From Aphelenchoides besseyi (Eukaryota > Nematoda > Chromadorea > Rhabditida > Aphelenchoididae), in contig JAMPIQ010000003.1 of assembly GCA_024699855.1 (NCBI GenBank), forward strand, positions 8,122,001-8,186,000: DNA of 64,000 nucleotides. Direction: 5' to 3'. A program made the position numbers and the translations under genes. The number at the start of each line of letters is the position of its first letter. Position 1 is the stretch's first letter. The notes below the pieces were generated by a model. That model was not told the DNA's origin, did not search any database, and saw only the letters and a program-made list of their open reading frames with translations. Positions 24,392-39,044 of the stretch are shown here, one piece after another.

Positions 24392-24952
24392 TTTGCATAC
24401 TGAAATAAAACGATAGTAAGCTAAGTTCTACGATAATCATGTTCATAACAACCACAAAAAGATCGCTTCTAAGTTGCAAAATACCAGTCGGTTGCCGTGC
24501 AAGAAATTGACTTTTGCTTTAACTGTTGTACGAGTGCGCGAGAATCGGTCTGAGCGGTTTGGTTGTCTGTTATCGGTTCTTTTGATTGTTCTTATCAATC
24601 AAAGTCGCTCATCGAACGCCAATAAACCAAGAAAGCACAAAGCTCATAGGTCATAACATAGAGAGCTGCTAATCTCATAGATAACAGTGGATGTAGGATT
24701 CTTGTCGATAATTAAAGTTGTAATCATTCTCTTTCTAGTTGTTTACTTCAATATCTAACTTATAGTAATGAAGATCGATCAAACGTTAAGTTCTTTTTAG
24801 TTAAAAAGAAAACTTCTATACGGTGAATTTTGCATTCAGTTCATGTTTCTGTATAAACTTTTGATTAGCTCAAAACAAGTTTTCGAGTGCAAGAAAAGAA
24901 GCTCATTTGAGCTTTGACGGTTCTACGGACCGAAAGAAAGCAGACACCTCGA
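24392..24952. other. Intergenic, AT-rich, no supported gene
   Basis: A 60-codon plus-strand frame (24474-24656) has a hydrophobic stretch (LLSVLLIVLIN) and a very basic end but no other support. The rest is AT-rich without clear exons. It probably contains the DUF1679 promoter on the left. Confidence 0.4.
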
Positions 24953-25153
24953 ATGCAATGGACAGACCCGAAGACCGCTGGTCAGCTGTCCGCTGAAGAG
25001 ACAAACGGACTTTCGTTTGGATGCCACTTGCCATTTGTTCTCCACGGAGTTTGGTTGGGCATTGAAGGTCTATTTGGTTATTTTCCTTGTTTTCAGCTTT
25101 TAGTTCACGTCAATGAGTTTGCAAAGTCTACTGAATGTTTCTCATGCTGCTGA
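24953..25153 (+). CDS. Possible two-exon small gene, or a fragment
   Basis: ATG 24953 opens a coding-like exon to 25067 (MQWTDPKTAGQLSAEE, then HLPFVLHGVWLGIE). A GTCTAT donor and a TTTTAG acceptor at 25101 lead to a second piece stopping at TGA 25151-25153, about 50 aa in all. The second exon begins inside the 26-bp sequence that recurs inverted at 25843-25868, so the frame may have been cut off by an insertion. Function is unknown. Confidence 0.3.
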   Translation: MQWTDPKTAGQLSAEETNGLSFGCHLPFVLHGVWLGIEGLFGYFPCFQLLVHVNEFAKSTECFSCC

Positions 25154-25194
25154 ACTTGACATCTGCATTTCAGTGAGATCGTTTATTGTTGGCG

Positions 25195-25313
25195 TACCTT
25201 CGTCACGTGGGGTTCCATGGCCGTCTCCGAGCCATGTAATAACCACGCGCACAACTGCTTAACTTCGGAGATCTGACGGGATCCGGTGTGTCCAGTTGGC
25301 TATGGACGAACAA
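25195..25313 (-). rRNA. 5S ribosomal RNA (or a dispersed copy)
   Basis: The minus strand aligns without gaps to the nematode 5S pattern as I know it: GATCCCGTCAGATC, CCGAAGTTAAGCA (box A region), then TTACATGGCTCGGAGACGG and CCATGGAA, with total length 119 nt. The ends can pair (CGTC / GACG with TT/AA), but a GTT lies inside the 5' strand of helix I. No T-run terminator follows the 3' end within about 30 bp, and it is a single copy, so it may be a dispersed or pseudogene copy rather than an active one. Confidence 0.7.
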
Positions 25314-25764
25314 GGTAGCGCTTCGACAACCAGAGCAAGCCCTGGAGTGCCGAAGCTCACAAAATTTAAGCCGCTAACATCATACGTTGTTGCCGTCGAA
25401 TCCGGCGAATTCGACGGCGGTACAACATTTGTTTGCGGTAGTACGCTCTTCTGCGGTATTCGTATTCATACGCGAACACGCATCCGAACATACTATAAAA
25501 GTTTGGAAAATCGTTCAGATTTCTCATCACAACGATATTCCGGGGTAAAGCTACCAAAGGTGAGTTGGCGTTTCTTCATTTATCTGCACTTCCGCGTACT
25601 GTTTGATTGACGGGTTACAAAAGGCGTCAGAGAACAGCGATTTCTGTTTGTTTGGAGCTTTCTCTCATTTCTACAAAACTATCGATCTGCTACTTTTTGC
25701 CGGAAAGAAGTGCTCTCCTCGAAAACGACGATCTTTTTCGATCGAATATGAAGAAGTTTGTTGA
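25302..25764 (+). CDS. Possible two-exon gene of unknown function
   Basis: A plus-strand frame from ATG 25302 (MDEQGSASTTRASPG, LTSYVVAVESGEF) is open to 25559 and ends at a good GTGAGT donor. An exon from 25624 continues in phase (NSDFCLFGAFSHFYKTIDLL, KKCSPRKRRSF) to TGA 25762-25764, 132 aa in all. Against it: the start overlaps the 5S-like gene, and the opposite strand also reads as a basic small protein (YEYEYRRRAYYRKQ, RRRIRRIRRQQRMM) across the same bases. No family is recognised on either strand. Confidence 0.3.
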
Positions 25765-25929
25765 CAGTTTTGCTTTCAGAACCCTTTTGTTGGTCATCGA
25801 CATTCTTCTGCATGTTGGTGTGGTAGGTTACAGTCAATGACAACTTTGCAAACTCATTCACGTGAACTTTTCTTGTTTCATAGAATATGTCAATAAACAT
25901 TAACGAAATTAGTTTCAAATCAACTCTTC

Positions 25930-26915
25930 GGAGATTCTGAACAATCTAATTAGAGCGTCTATCCATTGTGAAGTTCATTAATAATTACGACTAAGTCCCC
26001 CCACTTGAATAGTATCGTAAGATCAGTCGAGCTACTAAAACAAAAAGTTTATAGTTGTAAACTCAAATTGTTTACATATGTCATTTATTTGACATTGAAC
26101 TTTCTGGTTGTAGAATACAAGATTGAAATTAAACATTTTTGCAACTGAAGACCTTTGATTGGTTAGCGATAAGTTTAATCGGAGATTACTTTGTTAGCAA
26201 GAATCTATACGTTCATTCTTAAGTTCCTAAAACAGTGATAGTCGTTGGACTTCACGATCTATTGAGATAAGTTTTTTATTTTAGAGTTCATGTCATTAAA
26301 GCTGATCAAACTGACGATTTCTTCCATGTTCCTAACATTGGACTTAAGGACCTTGAAACATGACGCTCAAAGTTCTTTTCGTTTACATTTGGGCGGTGTC
26401 AAACGGTGCCTGTGAATTGCTAATTGGTTATGTACTTGCCAAAAATGGAAAGGAGGCTTATAAACACAAATATCTCGTTGTTGCAACGAGTACTTAGGAC
26501 ACAGTTTACGCTTAAAATCAGTTTCAAATGGTGTTTCATGAACTTAAGTTCAAAACTACTGCATGTGACCCGCAACAAAATAGCTTACTGTCGAGAATAA
26601 ATGGGAAAAATTCAATGATTTCGTGGTCTTTGGATGTTAATGTGATAGTTTTTAGCAGCTGCAATAGTTCGCTTCGAAGAGCACTGAGGTTCGGTGTTTG
26701 GAATCTACAAAAATTATTTAACTACGAAATTATCCACTTTGTAGTTCTTTGTCCCGACAGACATATAAATTTTGTTCCTGTAAGTACGCATAGAACTATA
26801 AAAATTGCGTAGTCACACTAAGTGGATTGTAGACAGGTAAATCACTAGAATCTGATTAGGGGCTGACATAAACTTTGCTTCAGTCAACATCTTAGTATTC
26901 ATTATTCTGTCGTGA
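25930..26915. other. AT-rich intergenic stretch with one small signal-peptide-like ORF
   Basis: Nearly 1 kb without a supported gene. At 26361 a 44-codon frame begins MTLKVLFVYIWAVSNGACE, resembling a secretory leader, and ends in TAG without a visible donor. It could be a stray first exon. The rest is AT-rich and presumably holds the receptor gene's promoter. Confidence 0.4.
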
Positions 26916-28039
26916 GTGATGATGAATTGGCGTTTGCTCTGTGTGATATACGAAGTTGCAATTTCGTCGATCTCTTTGCTTTTAAATGGTCTGGTTATCT
27001 TCTTGTGCATCCATAAGCTCTCCAACTCAATGCGACTCTATAGAAGATTTTTCATCTTTGGAGCAGTGATTGATTCCATTTTTGCAGTCGTTACTGTCTT
27101 TACACAAATGGTAACTGGAGTTTAAATTCATAACTGATCAGCCCAATTCTAGATGATAATCGATCATGACACGAAAATGATTTTCGTCTTGGAATCTCCC
27201 TTTCTTCCAGCAACACCTTTGTGTGCTCGAATTTCAACCGCAGTGTTGGTCTTCAGTTCGCATCTGATGATTTGGAGTGTTTGCATTCAGTTCGTGAATC
27301 GTATGAATATCTTTTGCTGGCAACACTATTACTCGATGCGGCAAATTATCGGCTTTGCTGTCATTTACCTACTATGGCTGATAGCCCATGGCTTCTTTAT
27401 GTTTTATGCCTATAATATAACCGATAGTGTAATTATAAGGCGGGAATTATCGCAAAATGCATTATTTTTTAATCGCCCTATCCGCGCCTATGCTGCAGGC
27501 GATACCGTTAGTTGATTGAAGAATATAATCAAACAATAACTTTCTTTAGCACAACGGTCGCATGATCTTTTTACTGATTGAAGTTCAGGTCATTTTGTGT
27601 TCGTATTACTCTATTATTTTTTATTGCGGTTATAAGATACGACGAAAATTGCGTGAAGATCGTGATATTCTTCAAGCAAAAACCATCAGAACACAAAATC
27701 GACTCTCGCAAATCCTCACTACTCAGGTAAAAAAAGAGATCCAACTTGACTTCATTCAATCTTCAGGCTGTCATACCATTGATTACTGTGGTTTGTCCGA
27801 TAGGATCGATGTGCGTGCTACCTTTGATCGAAGTCTCTTTTGACAATTTGGCGATCTTCACGAAACTCACCGTAAATTTCATGCCCATTTTGAATCCTTT
27901 GGTCATCTTGATTACAATCCCACGTTTTCGCAAGTTAATTTTATTCTTTGCAAGCAAACATTTCTCGTCCACCGTACGTCCGAGTGTTGTTTCCGAAACA
28001 TCGGGCGGGAATCGAAATCCACAGATGAACTCCTTTTGA
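26916..28039 (+). CDS. Seven-TM serpentine chemoreceptor (Str-type nematode GPCR)
   Basis: Exons 26916-27110, 27153-27506, 27550-27726 and 27767-28039 give 332 aa, all joined in phase 0. Hydrophobic helices are seen at about residues 5-27, 42-62, 90-112, 130-150, 180-205, 245-268 and 275-298. Loop and end motifs such as NRMNIFCW, RRKLREDRDILQAKT, the PLITVVCP helix and NPLVILITIPRFRK fit the nematode-specific str/srj group. Such receptors are usually expressed in chemosensory neurons. The exact subfamily cannot be fixed by eye. A GPCR call is firm from the helix pattern and the nematode context. Confidence 0.88.
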
Positions 28040-28624
28040 TATATCTTTCTTATTGTAATGTTGACATCTTTTGTTGCGGTACCAATTATAATTTTATGGA
28101 AACATGCTGGCGATTTGATCAGAACAGAGAGAACATTGAACTCGACAAATGTTAACCGGCAATCAAATTATTCAACCAATAGAATTCAAAGCTCGAATAT
28201 CACAAATAACATCGAGTACGCAAAGGACAACTAACTTCCACTCGGAAGTAATACCCGTTGACGAAATTACATTTATTTTTATCCCAAGGAACATATATGG
28301 AAACATAAAAGATCTGTTTTTCAACTTGCCATTCATCGACTCGTGAATTCAATTGAATGTTACGATAAGAGTTGGGAAATCCAAAATAGTTGAGTGCCAG
28401 ATGTTGTTTTGAATAGAAATGTTGGAATAGTGAAAGAAAAATCATTTGGCTTCTTTTCGTCACCACTTCTTCAAATGAACATCAAAAACAAAGTGTACTA
28501 TTGATAAGCGAGCAGTTCCATCGCCTTCATTTACATCTGAACATAGGTGACTCAAGGGTCCCTACAAATTGTTAGACAAATTTCATTGTTTTTTATTCGA
28601 GATTAAGAAAATAGAAACCGGTTT
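28040..28624. other. Intergenic, no supported gene
   Basis: Between the receptor stop and the convergent membrane-protein gene there are only antiparallel chance frames (28149-28346 plus, 28200-28466 minus). AT-rich; nothing else seen. Confidence 0.4.
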
Positions 28625-29494
28625 CTAGAATAGATTCTCGTTCTTGCCCACCTCATTTCCACCTCCGCGTTCGGTGTTCGATTCCTGTTGAGTGGACGAG
28701 TTGGTTGACTTGGGCTTCTTCTCGGCTTGTACATGTGGACTATCGTTGATGTTCTCAACAGTCTAAAACACATTAAGAACAGAATTGATTAATGACCTTC
28801 AAAACGAGCGATTTGATTGGTGCACCCTCGTTTCCGGTGACCATTTGAGTAATTTCATGCGCTTCTTTTCTTTTTTCGGTATCTAAAATTGAGTTGGAGA
28901 TGCTTCTCTTGTTCTTAGAAGATACCAGTATCTTCACAAGTATGCAAGGACTTGCTAAAACAAATCAGTTGAGACACTCGCCAGAAACCACAGACTCACT
29001 CTTTCGGATCAAGTTTGACAGACGGGAGACCTTCCATTGCCGAGTTATCTTCACTGTTGACCACAATCTCGCCGTCATCGAACAATCCAACGGTTAGTTG
29101 CGAGAAGAAACGACAATTGGCAAGGGACGAGTCAAGGACTCCACTACGCACGAGTTGCCAGAATCCGAAGAAAACGAGAATCTAAATAACATGTGAATTT
29201 AGAGACCGAGAAAGCAACCTCAATTGCAAGCAGAAGATAGAAGATGATCGCACCAAGAGGACTCAGAAATGACTCGTCGGATTGACCTGAAAAGAAGTGA
29301 GTCCGAATGAAACAATACCACCGACTTTGTTGCTTGGTAGTCATGTTTCCGAGAAATTGAACTTCTGGATGCACAGCCAACATGATGATCGACTGGAAAG
29401 ATCAAGAACACAAAAATAAAACGACCACTCTGAAGTTTTTTTCCAGTTCGATAACTTTGAGAACATTTTCCCTTTTTGTTGGCGGTTGTTTCAT
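28625..29494 (-). CDS. Small membrane protein with two helices and acidic/Asn-rich tail
   Basis: Seven exons (29429-29494, 29326-29392, 29219-29286, 29000-29181, 28926-28954, 28797-28882, 28625-28762) give 211 aa, all joined in phase. Hydrophobic segments are FLSPLGAIIFYLLLAIEILV and continuing VFFGFWQLVRSG. The C-terminal half is hydrophilic (KRKEAHEITQMVTGNEGAP, then Asn/Ser/Thr-rich). Intron 2 is 39 bp and in frame, so retention would add 13 residues. No family is recognised. Its start codon lies only 29 bp from that of the divergent transporter gene. Confidence 0.7.
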
Positions 29495-29523
29495 TGTCCA
29501 TTTGATGTTGAAGAGAAGTGACG

Positions 29524-32126
29524 ATGTCAACGAATAAACTTCTCAGTCATTTGCGATCCAACAGTAGATCGGGACCGTCAACCGTGAGTTCTAATCAACA
29601 GAGCAATATACTCCGGCGATTTAGGAATCTGCTCTCGAAGATTCAGCAAACGAAGACATTCGGCTCTATGGTTGTTTTCCTCCATCTGTAAGGCTCACAA
29701 CATTGCTCAATTATGAAAAAATTTAGGGAACTTTTGGAGTGAACGATGAAGAAACTGTGGTCTTGAATTCTCGACACAAAATTCGACGTTCTCGAGATGT
29801 CAAATTGACGAATCGTCTCGGTCACTTTCTCATGACCGCAAGCTACGTTCTACATGCGAGTTCGTTGCTCGAATTTCCGATCATGTGTTTCAAACATGCC
29901 GGGAGTCAGTTGAAAGCACTGAATGACCTTAAAATCTTTTAGTCACTTTTTTTGTACCCTATTTGATCGTTCTATTATTCGTCGGAACTCCGCTGTTAAT
30001 CGCTGAAATGGCTCTTGGACAGTTCTCCTCAATGCCGCTGATGACTCTTTTCAAAGCACTAAATAAAACCTATTCGGGTGAGAGTATCAGCATTTTGTAA
30101 GTGCATTTTTAGGTCTTGGGAAAATGATGTTGATCGTCGCGTTATGGCGAATGTTCACGACCTCAGCACTTTTCGTTCACTCAATCCATTTGACTGCGAT
30201 TTCCTTATTCGGTTAGTTCAGCTTCTTGATTCCATTTAATTTTAATCTCTAGCGACATTTTCACGACAACATCCGTGGTCCAGATGCATTGAAGGTCGAT
30301 CATCTCAAATGTGTGTCGATTACAAGTGAGTGCATTTAGTCCTCATATTCTATTTCTGTTTCAGTTTCCTCAACTCGACTGACTTCTCCACAGCAATTCA
30401 GTACAACGACGCGCTTCCCATGGTTCGACTCACACCTCCATTTTTGGATTATCTCAAAACACAAGTGAGTTAGAACAACAAAACCCTTCGCAATCACATA
30501 CAGATTTATCCGCAAGCTTTTTGTCTCGACCAAATTCAATGGTCAGTTTATGGATTGTATTTGATTACTGCACTTGCTTGGCTTCTTATTGGATGCCTTG
30601 CAGCAGTCGGTATTCGCCGGATTGGCGGTTTAATGGTCACAAGCAAACTCTTCGGTTTGATTCTATTTCTTCTATGTACTGCTGCAGGTAATCTGTAAAA
30701 GTTGTTTAAGTTTTAGTTTAACTGTTACAGTGTTTTCATCTTGCGCAGCTGATGGACTCGTTTTCTTCTTCGATTTTGACTACCGGCATTTAACTGATGG
30801 GTCTGCTTGGTTAGATGCGACGAAACACGTTCTGCTGTCTCTGAGGTTGAAATGGTCGGTCGTATAGTTCTAACAATCTTTTCAGTTTGGTTGACGGGAC
30901 GATCCATAAAATGGGAACATTGAAACGATTTCACTCTTCACTGTTTTTTACAGTTTTGTGGTTGTTGTTTGTTTCGTTTCTCTTCTCTTTGTTTGGCACC
31001 TTGTTCTTCTTTGCATCCTTGTCGTGTATCACCTGTGAGTGTAATTTTAAACATCCGATTGTTATTTGATTGCAGACGTTTTGTTTTCACAGTCAAAGCA
31101 GAATCGAGTTCAACGAATGGCCGAATATCTGGGTCATGACAAATTGGTGTCTTTGTCTGTGTTTCCCGAATTGATCAACTCTCGACATCTCCATCAGTCA
31201 TCGCTTTTTGTTAGCGTCTTTTATCTGTCCATTGCCTTGATCATTCTACCAAATGCGGTAATCGAAATCCCATTTGTATTCATCGTTTGTCTTTTAGATT
31301 ATTCATCGGAGCAAGATTGTCGAAGCTGCACAGTTCAGCGTGTGTTACTCTCGGCTATTTCGTTGTTGGCAAAATCGACCGGCTCTCGCAAAATTGATTG
31401 TTGGGATTGCAGTTGCTTTGGCAATTGTCCCTGTGGTTTTTCTTCTCGTCCATCCATGGACTCAAATTGCTACTGCATTAATGGAGAACGTCATTACATC
31501 GGTAATCATAACTGGAGCGTTGGTTGAGTGCCTGATCATTGGTTATTCCTACGATGTCAGTCGTTTCAATGTGTGAGTTTCTTCCTTCACTCTTCTTATT
31601 TTTCGCTTCAGAGATCTGCAGACTATGAACGGACCGTTTACTCACTGGTTCGCTCAACTGTTGAGTGTCTGTTTCTGCGTAGTGACTCCGTTTCTACTTC
31701 TAGTAAGTTCTTAATCAAACCACAAAGTAGGTTGTTCAGATGTCTTTCATTTTCAACGTTTCCTTTGACAAAGTTATTCGATTCGACAACTATGTGGCTT
31801 CCAACCTTCTAATCAGAATCAATTGGGCTTTTTTCACAGCAATTATCGGGTCAGTTAATTTGTTTTGTCAACTTATTTGATCATTTAGAGCAGCAGTTAT
31901 CTCTGCTTTCGTTTATTTTTGCGTGTGGTATTCGCATGACTACGCAATTCGAGTTCTCTGCAATTTGAGCTCAAAATGGAAACCTGAAAATCCGAACGCC
32001 GTTCAGTTGGTCGGTCAATGGAGAAGAACGTTTGGCGTGGAACCGAACAACTTGAAGACCAAAATGTACGACAATCATGATCCTTTCGATTTGATCTTCT
32101 ACTCGGATCGACACAAACGTGATTAA
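29524..32126 (+). CDS. SLC6-type sodium:neurotransmitter symporter family member, atypical
   Basis: Fourteen exons (29524-29670, 29727-29904, 29943-30077, 30113-30211, 30253-30325, 30365-30464, 30504-30687, 30731-30845, 30886-31034, 31076-31257, 31298-31572, 31612-31702, 31740-31849, 31889-32126) close in frame to 691 aa with about twelve helices. TM1-2 match the family (ITFFVPYLIVLLFVGTPLLI, then AEMALGQFSS), and the large loop between TM3 and TM4 has Cys pairs (SRCIEG, MCVDY) and NST. However, the TM1 motif GNxWRFP reads ASSLLEFP here. The conserved Asn and gate Arg are lost. A transporter of altered ion coupling, or an amino-acid-transporter-like receptor, is possible. Confidence 0.82.
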
Positions 32127-32276
32127 GAGTACTGATCGAGTGCACAATGTTTGTTTCGCAGTTCCATTGCTCAACAAAAATTTAACAAAAAAATCGAAAT
32201 ACTAGACAATAGCCACTACGATCTCTCGATTACTAGTAAAGTTTCTTCGAATTCCCTTAAAGCTTTGAAGGAACTA

Positions 32277-33040
32277 CAGGGTGTCTCAAAAAAAAGGGCA
32301 ATCGTGCTGTAACTTTTTAACCAGCCATTGTATGAAGATTCTGTAAAAAGCAACTAAGGTTCTTTTTGGCCGCGGAGTCGATTGGTCTAATTTTCTGCCG
32401 GATCGGACAAGTCCGCAGGCTGCTATGGACAATTTTGTACCTCCAAGCGAGTTTAACGCTGCGAGTTTTTGCATAAATTTACAAACGATGCTTCCCATTC
32501 TTCATTTTTTTTAAGCGCTGGCGATATCAATAATTGAAGCAAGGCAAAAATGACGTGACTTCGTTATGTCACTTGATGGATGAACTTGATTACAGATTAT
32601 TTATAACAATTTAAGATTAAAAATTACAGTTTGTTAACAAGATGTTCAATGTGGCCTCCGTGTTCCCGTACTACCAAAGCAATGCGCTTAAGAAACTCAT
32701 TAACCCACAAATTGCACAATGGAATCTTATGCCCTAGTTCTTCCCATGCTTCCAAAATCCGGATTGTCATAAGTGAATTGATAACGACTGACCGTCATAA
32801 CGAAGACAAAAATGAAGAATGGGAAGCAGCGTTTGTAAATTTATGCAAAAACTCGCAGCGTTAAACTCGCTTGGAGGTACAAAATTGTCCATAGCAGCCT
32901 GCGGACTTGTCCGATCCGGCAGAAAATTAGACCAATCGACTCCGCGGCCAAAAAGAACCTTAGTTTCTTTTTACAGAATCTTCATACAATGGCTGGTTAA
33001 AAAGTTACAGCACGATTGCCCTTTTTTTTGAGACACCCTG
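32277..33040. mobile_element. Tc1/mariner-type MITE with long terminal inverted repeats
   Basis: A 764-bp element starts CAGGGTGTCTC and ends GAGACACCCTG, flanked by TA on both sides (32275-32276 and 33041-33042), the target duplication of Tc1/mariner elements. The inverted repeats extend about 240 bp inward with few mismatches. Each arm contains the same 70-codon frame (two residue differences). The middle carries, on the minus strand at 32624-32770, a 48-codon remnant ending GGHIEHLVNKL, a sequence type I associate with the C-terminus of Tc-like DDE transposases. The element has no intact transposase, so it is non-autonomous. Confidence 0.88.
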
Positions 33041-33221
33041 TACTAGATGTCCATAACATCGAATTAGCTATGAATTCTAAGTGTACCATAATTTGCATAG
33101 TCAAGAAACCTTGCATAAAAAAGTTGACTTCGGAGATCGATTTGCTCAGAATCATTAATTCGACTTTTTCCTCCGACTCCGAAAGCCGAAGTCTTTTGCT
33201 CCTCTCCGCTTTCTTCTCGAC

Positions 33222-34746
33222 ATGAGCTCCGGTTGCTGGTCGGCTCTGATGTTGATCGGAGTCGTTGGTCTGATGTCCTCCGGTGCTGCTTCAGATCCAT
33301 GCTACCAACAAGGACCCGCAAACAACACGTGAGTTTACAGCCGATGTTCATCTTCTGATGCCCGTCTTTCAGGATTGTTTATGCGAACTGCAAGGACAAG
33401 GTGACTGTGGTCGTCAAGCAGCAACCGTTGAAAATGTCTTTCACTTCCACGGCCACTGGTGCTGGTGTCATCGAGGAACCGTGAGTTTCAGCCGCAACAA
33501 TCAAATTTTGTTTCTACTTGTAGGTTTGACTTGATTATTGGATACTGCAAGATACCTTTGGGGTTTTCACAAGGACAATTTGGGGCCAATCTTTACCTCG
33601 GTTTGTGATATTCTTTTTCGCTTTTACAACAATTTTAGCCAACAAATCAATGGACATTCCAGTCAATGTGGAAGTTGCTGGTCAAGAGGTTACGTTTGAA
33701 GATGGTAGCGGACGTCAACATACACGCTCGTGTGCCACTTCGACTATTTTCTCTAGTGAGCAAACTGCGACAATCGAAATCAAACCCAAGAACAGCAGTC
33801 CCAAAGGTCTTGAGAAGTTGAAACTGACGATCGTGAGTTTTGAGCGATGAACTTCTAGTGTATTTTCGATACTTTCAGGATGCACCAGTCTTGCCCGCGG
33901 AAAAGGACGACGATATGGATATCAAAACCATTGTGGCAATTGTTGTTGGCTGTGTATGCGGTGTACTTTGCTTCTCGAGTTCACTTAGCGGCTCAAGCTA
34001 CGGATCTTTTCACTTCTATCGCAAATACAAAGAGCACAAGGAACTTGAGAAGCAAACGAACACGAAGAAACAAGCACCCTCCGTCAATCCATCGATATCT
34101 AGAATCAACCGAAACAATGCGAATGCAATGACAACTCAACATCCGTATATCAATCTCGTACCACTAAATGATGGATTTCTTACAAAGGTCAGTTTCTACG
34201 TACAACTGATTACATTGATTTTAGGACACGAAAAAGTCGATTCCACTGGACTCGGAATTTGTGCCGATGCACAATGGTTTAAAGTACGAAGACAAGGTTG
34301 AGAAGTTAGCTGAATCTGCTGTACAACCAACTACTTCGAAACTTGCAAGTCCAAAACCATCAAACATGCAGCAACAACCGCCTCAACCCGCTACTCCAAA
34401 ACCGTCGGATACTCAACAAACGGCTCAACTTGCAACTCCAAAACCATCGAATACGAATCAACAATCGCCGGCTCCTGTTGAAAAGGTGAGTTGAACCGAT
34501 AAATAAAGATCCAATCTTTTCAGAAAGTGGAAGAAGCGGCTAACAAGAACAAGTTGAAGAACTCGGATTTTTATGTTGTAAGTTGACTCTGTGTTGTGGT
34601 TAACACAAGTTTAGTTTGGCCAAGATGAAAGCAAAGACGAGGACGAGAAAAAGGACGATAAGAAGAAACGACTGGTAAACTCGTTGATTTGTTCCTTCAA
34701 CTTCTGTTTTCAGACGCTTGATCGTACTCAAGACGACAAGGCTTAA
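33222..34746 (+). CDS. Type I membrane protein with Pro/Gln-repeat cytoplasmic tail, orphan
   Basis: Nine exons (33222-33328, 33373-33480, 33524-33600, 33639-33832, 33879-34187, 34225-34485, 34524-34577, 34615-34674, 34714-34746) give 400 aa. A signal peptide (ALMLIGVVGLMSSGAAS) leads to an ectodomain of about 150 aa with five Cys and sequons, then DDDMDIKTIVAIVVGCVCGV as the membrane helix. The long tail contains three imperfect ATPKPSNTQQ-type repeats and ends in Lys/Asp/Glu-rich micro-exons. No family is recognised. AATAAA is at 34795. Confidence 0.8.
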
Positions 34747-34794
34747 CGGGACTTTTTCTTGGTTCCCTTTTTCTTTTTACGATTTGCGGGGGCA

Positions 34795-34800
34795 AATAAA
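34795..34800 (+). terminator. Polyadenylation signal AATAAA
   Basis: AATAAA 49 bp after the stop of the type I membrane protein. The interval to 35131 holds no gene I can support. The purine gene converges on it from the right. Confidence 0.65.
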
Positions 34801-35131
34801 AAGAACATTGGTTCAATTCCCATCTTTGTTTTTGCTTTAAAGACAATACGTCAGTCAACTGAACATCACGTGCTCGGAAGAGAGAACCAGAGAAGCAGAA
34901 GTTGACTCGCCGATCGCTCTGACCCATCGGTTTTGTTGCTCACTAGTTTGCTCTTACTCTCAGTTCTGCTGCACATTGGCAAGGATTTTAAAATCCAATA
35001 AGGTACTTAAGCGTTCCGAACCATTTCGATGTGTTCGGAATCTCGAATTTTTGGTTCAGTTCTTGGGGATATCCGAGAACAACTATCATGACATGTTTAT
35101 AATCTCAAATTCTACTACTTAATCTCAAAGT

Positions 35132-38991
<3,860 letters not shown>

Positions 38992-39044
38992 CTTATTTAA
39001 AGAATTCTCCAAATTGGCAAAAAGTCGGAGTTTATTGTATCTCT

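Larger units (their letters stand above)
25102..25868. repeat. 26-bp inverted repeat enclosing a 5S-like gene and hairpins
   Basis: 25102-25127 and 25843-25868 are inverted copies of each other with one mismatch in 26 (AGTTCACGTSAATGAGTTTG core). Inside lie the 5S rRNA-like gene, a hairpin at about 25319-25355 (GCTTCG...CGAAGC with inner CCAG/CTGG) and a second at about 25386-25426 (GCCGTCGAA / TTCGACGGC, perfect nine-base stem). I see no clean target-site duplication, so a mobile element is possible but not shown. Confidence 0.5.

Noticed and set aside
32286..33031. Two near-identical 70-aa frames in opposite orientation
   Set aside because: They are the two arms of the MITE. The identity comes from the inverted repeat, not from a gene pair.
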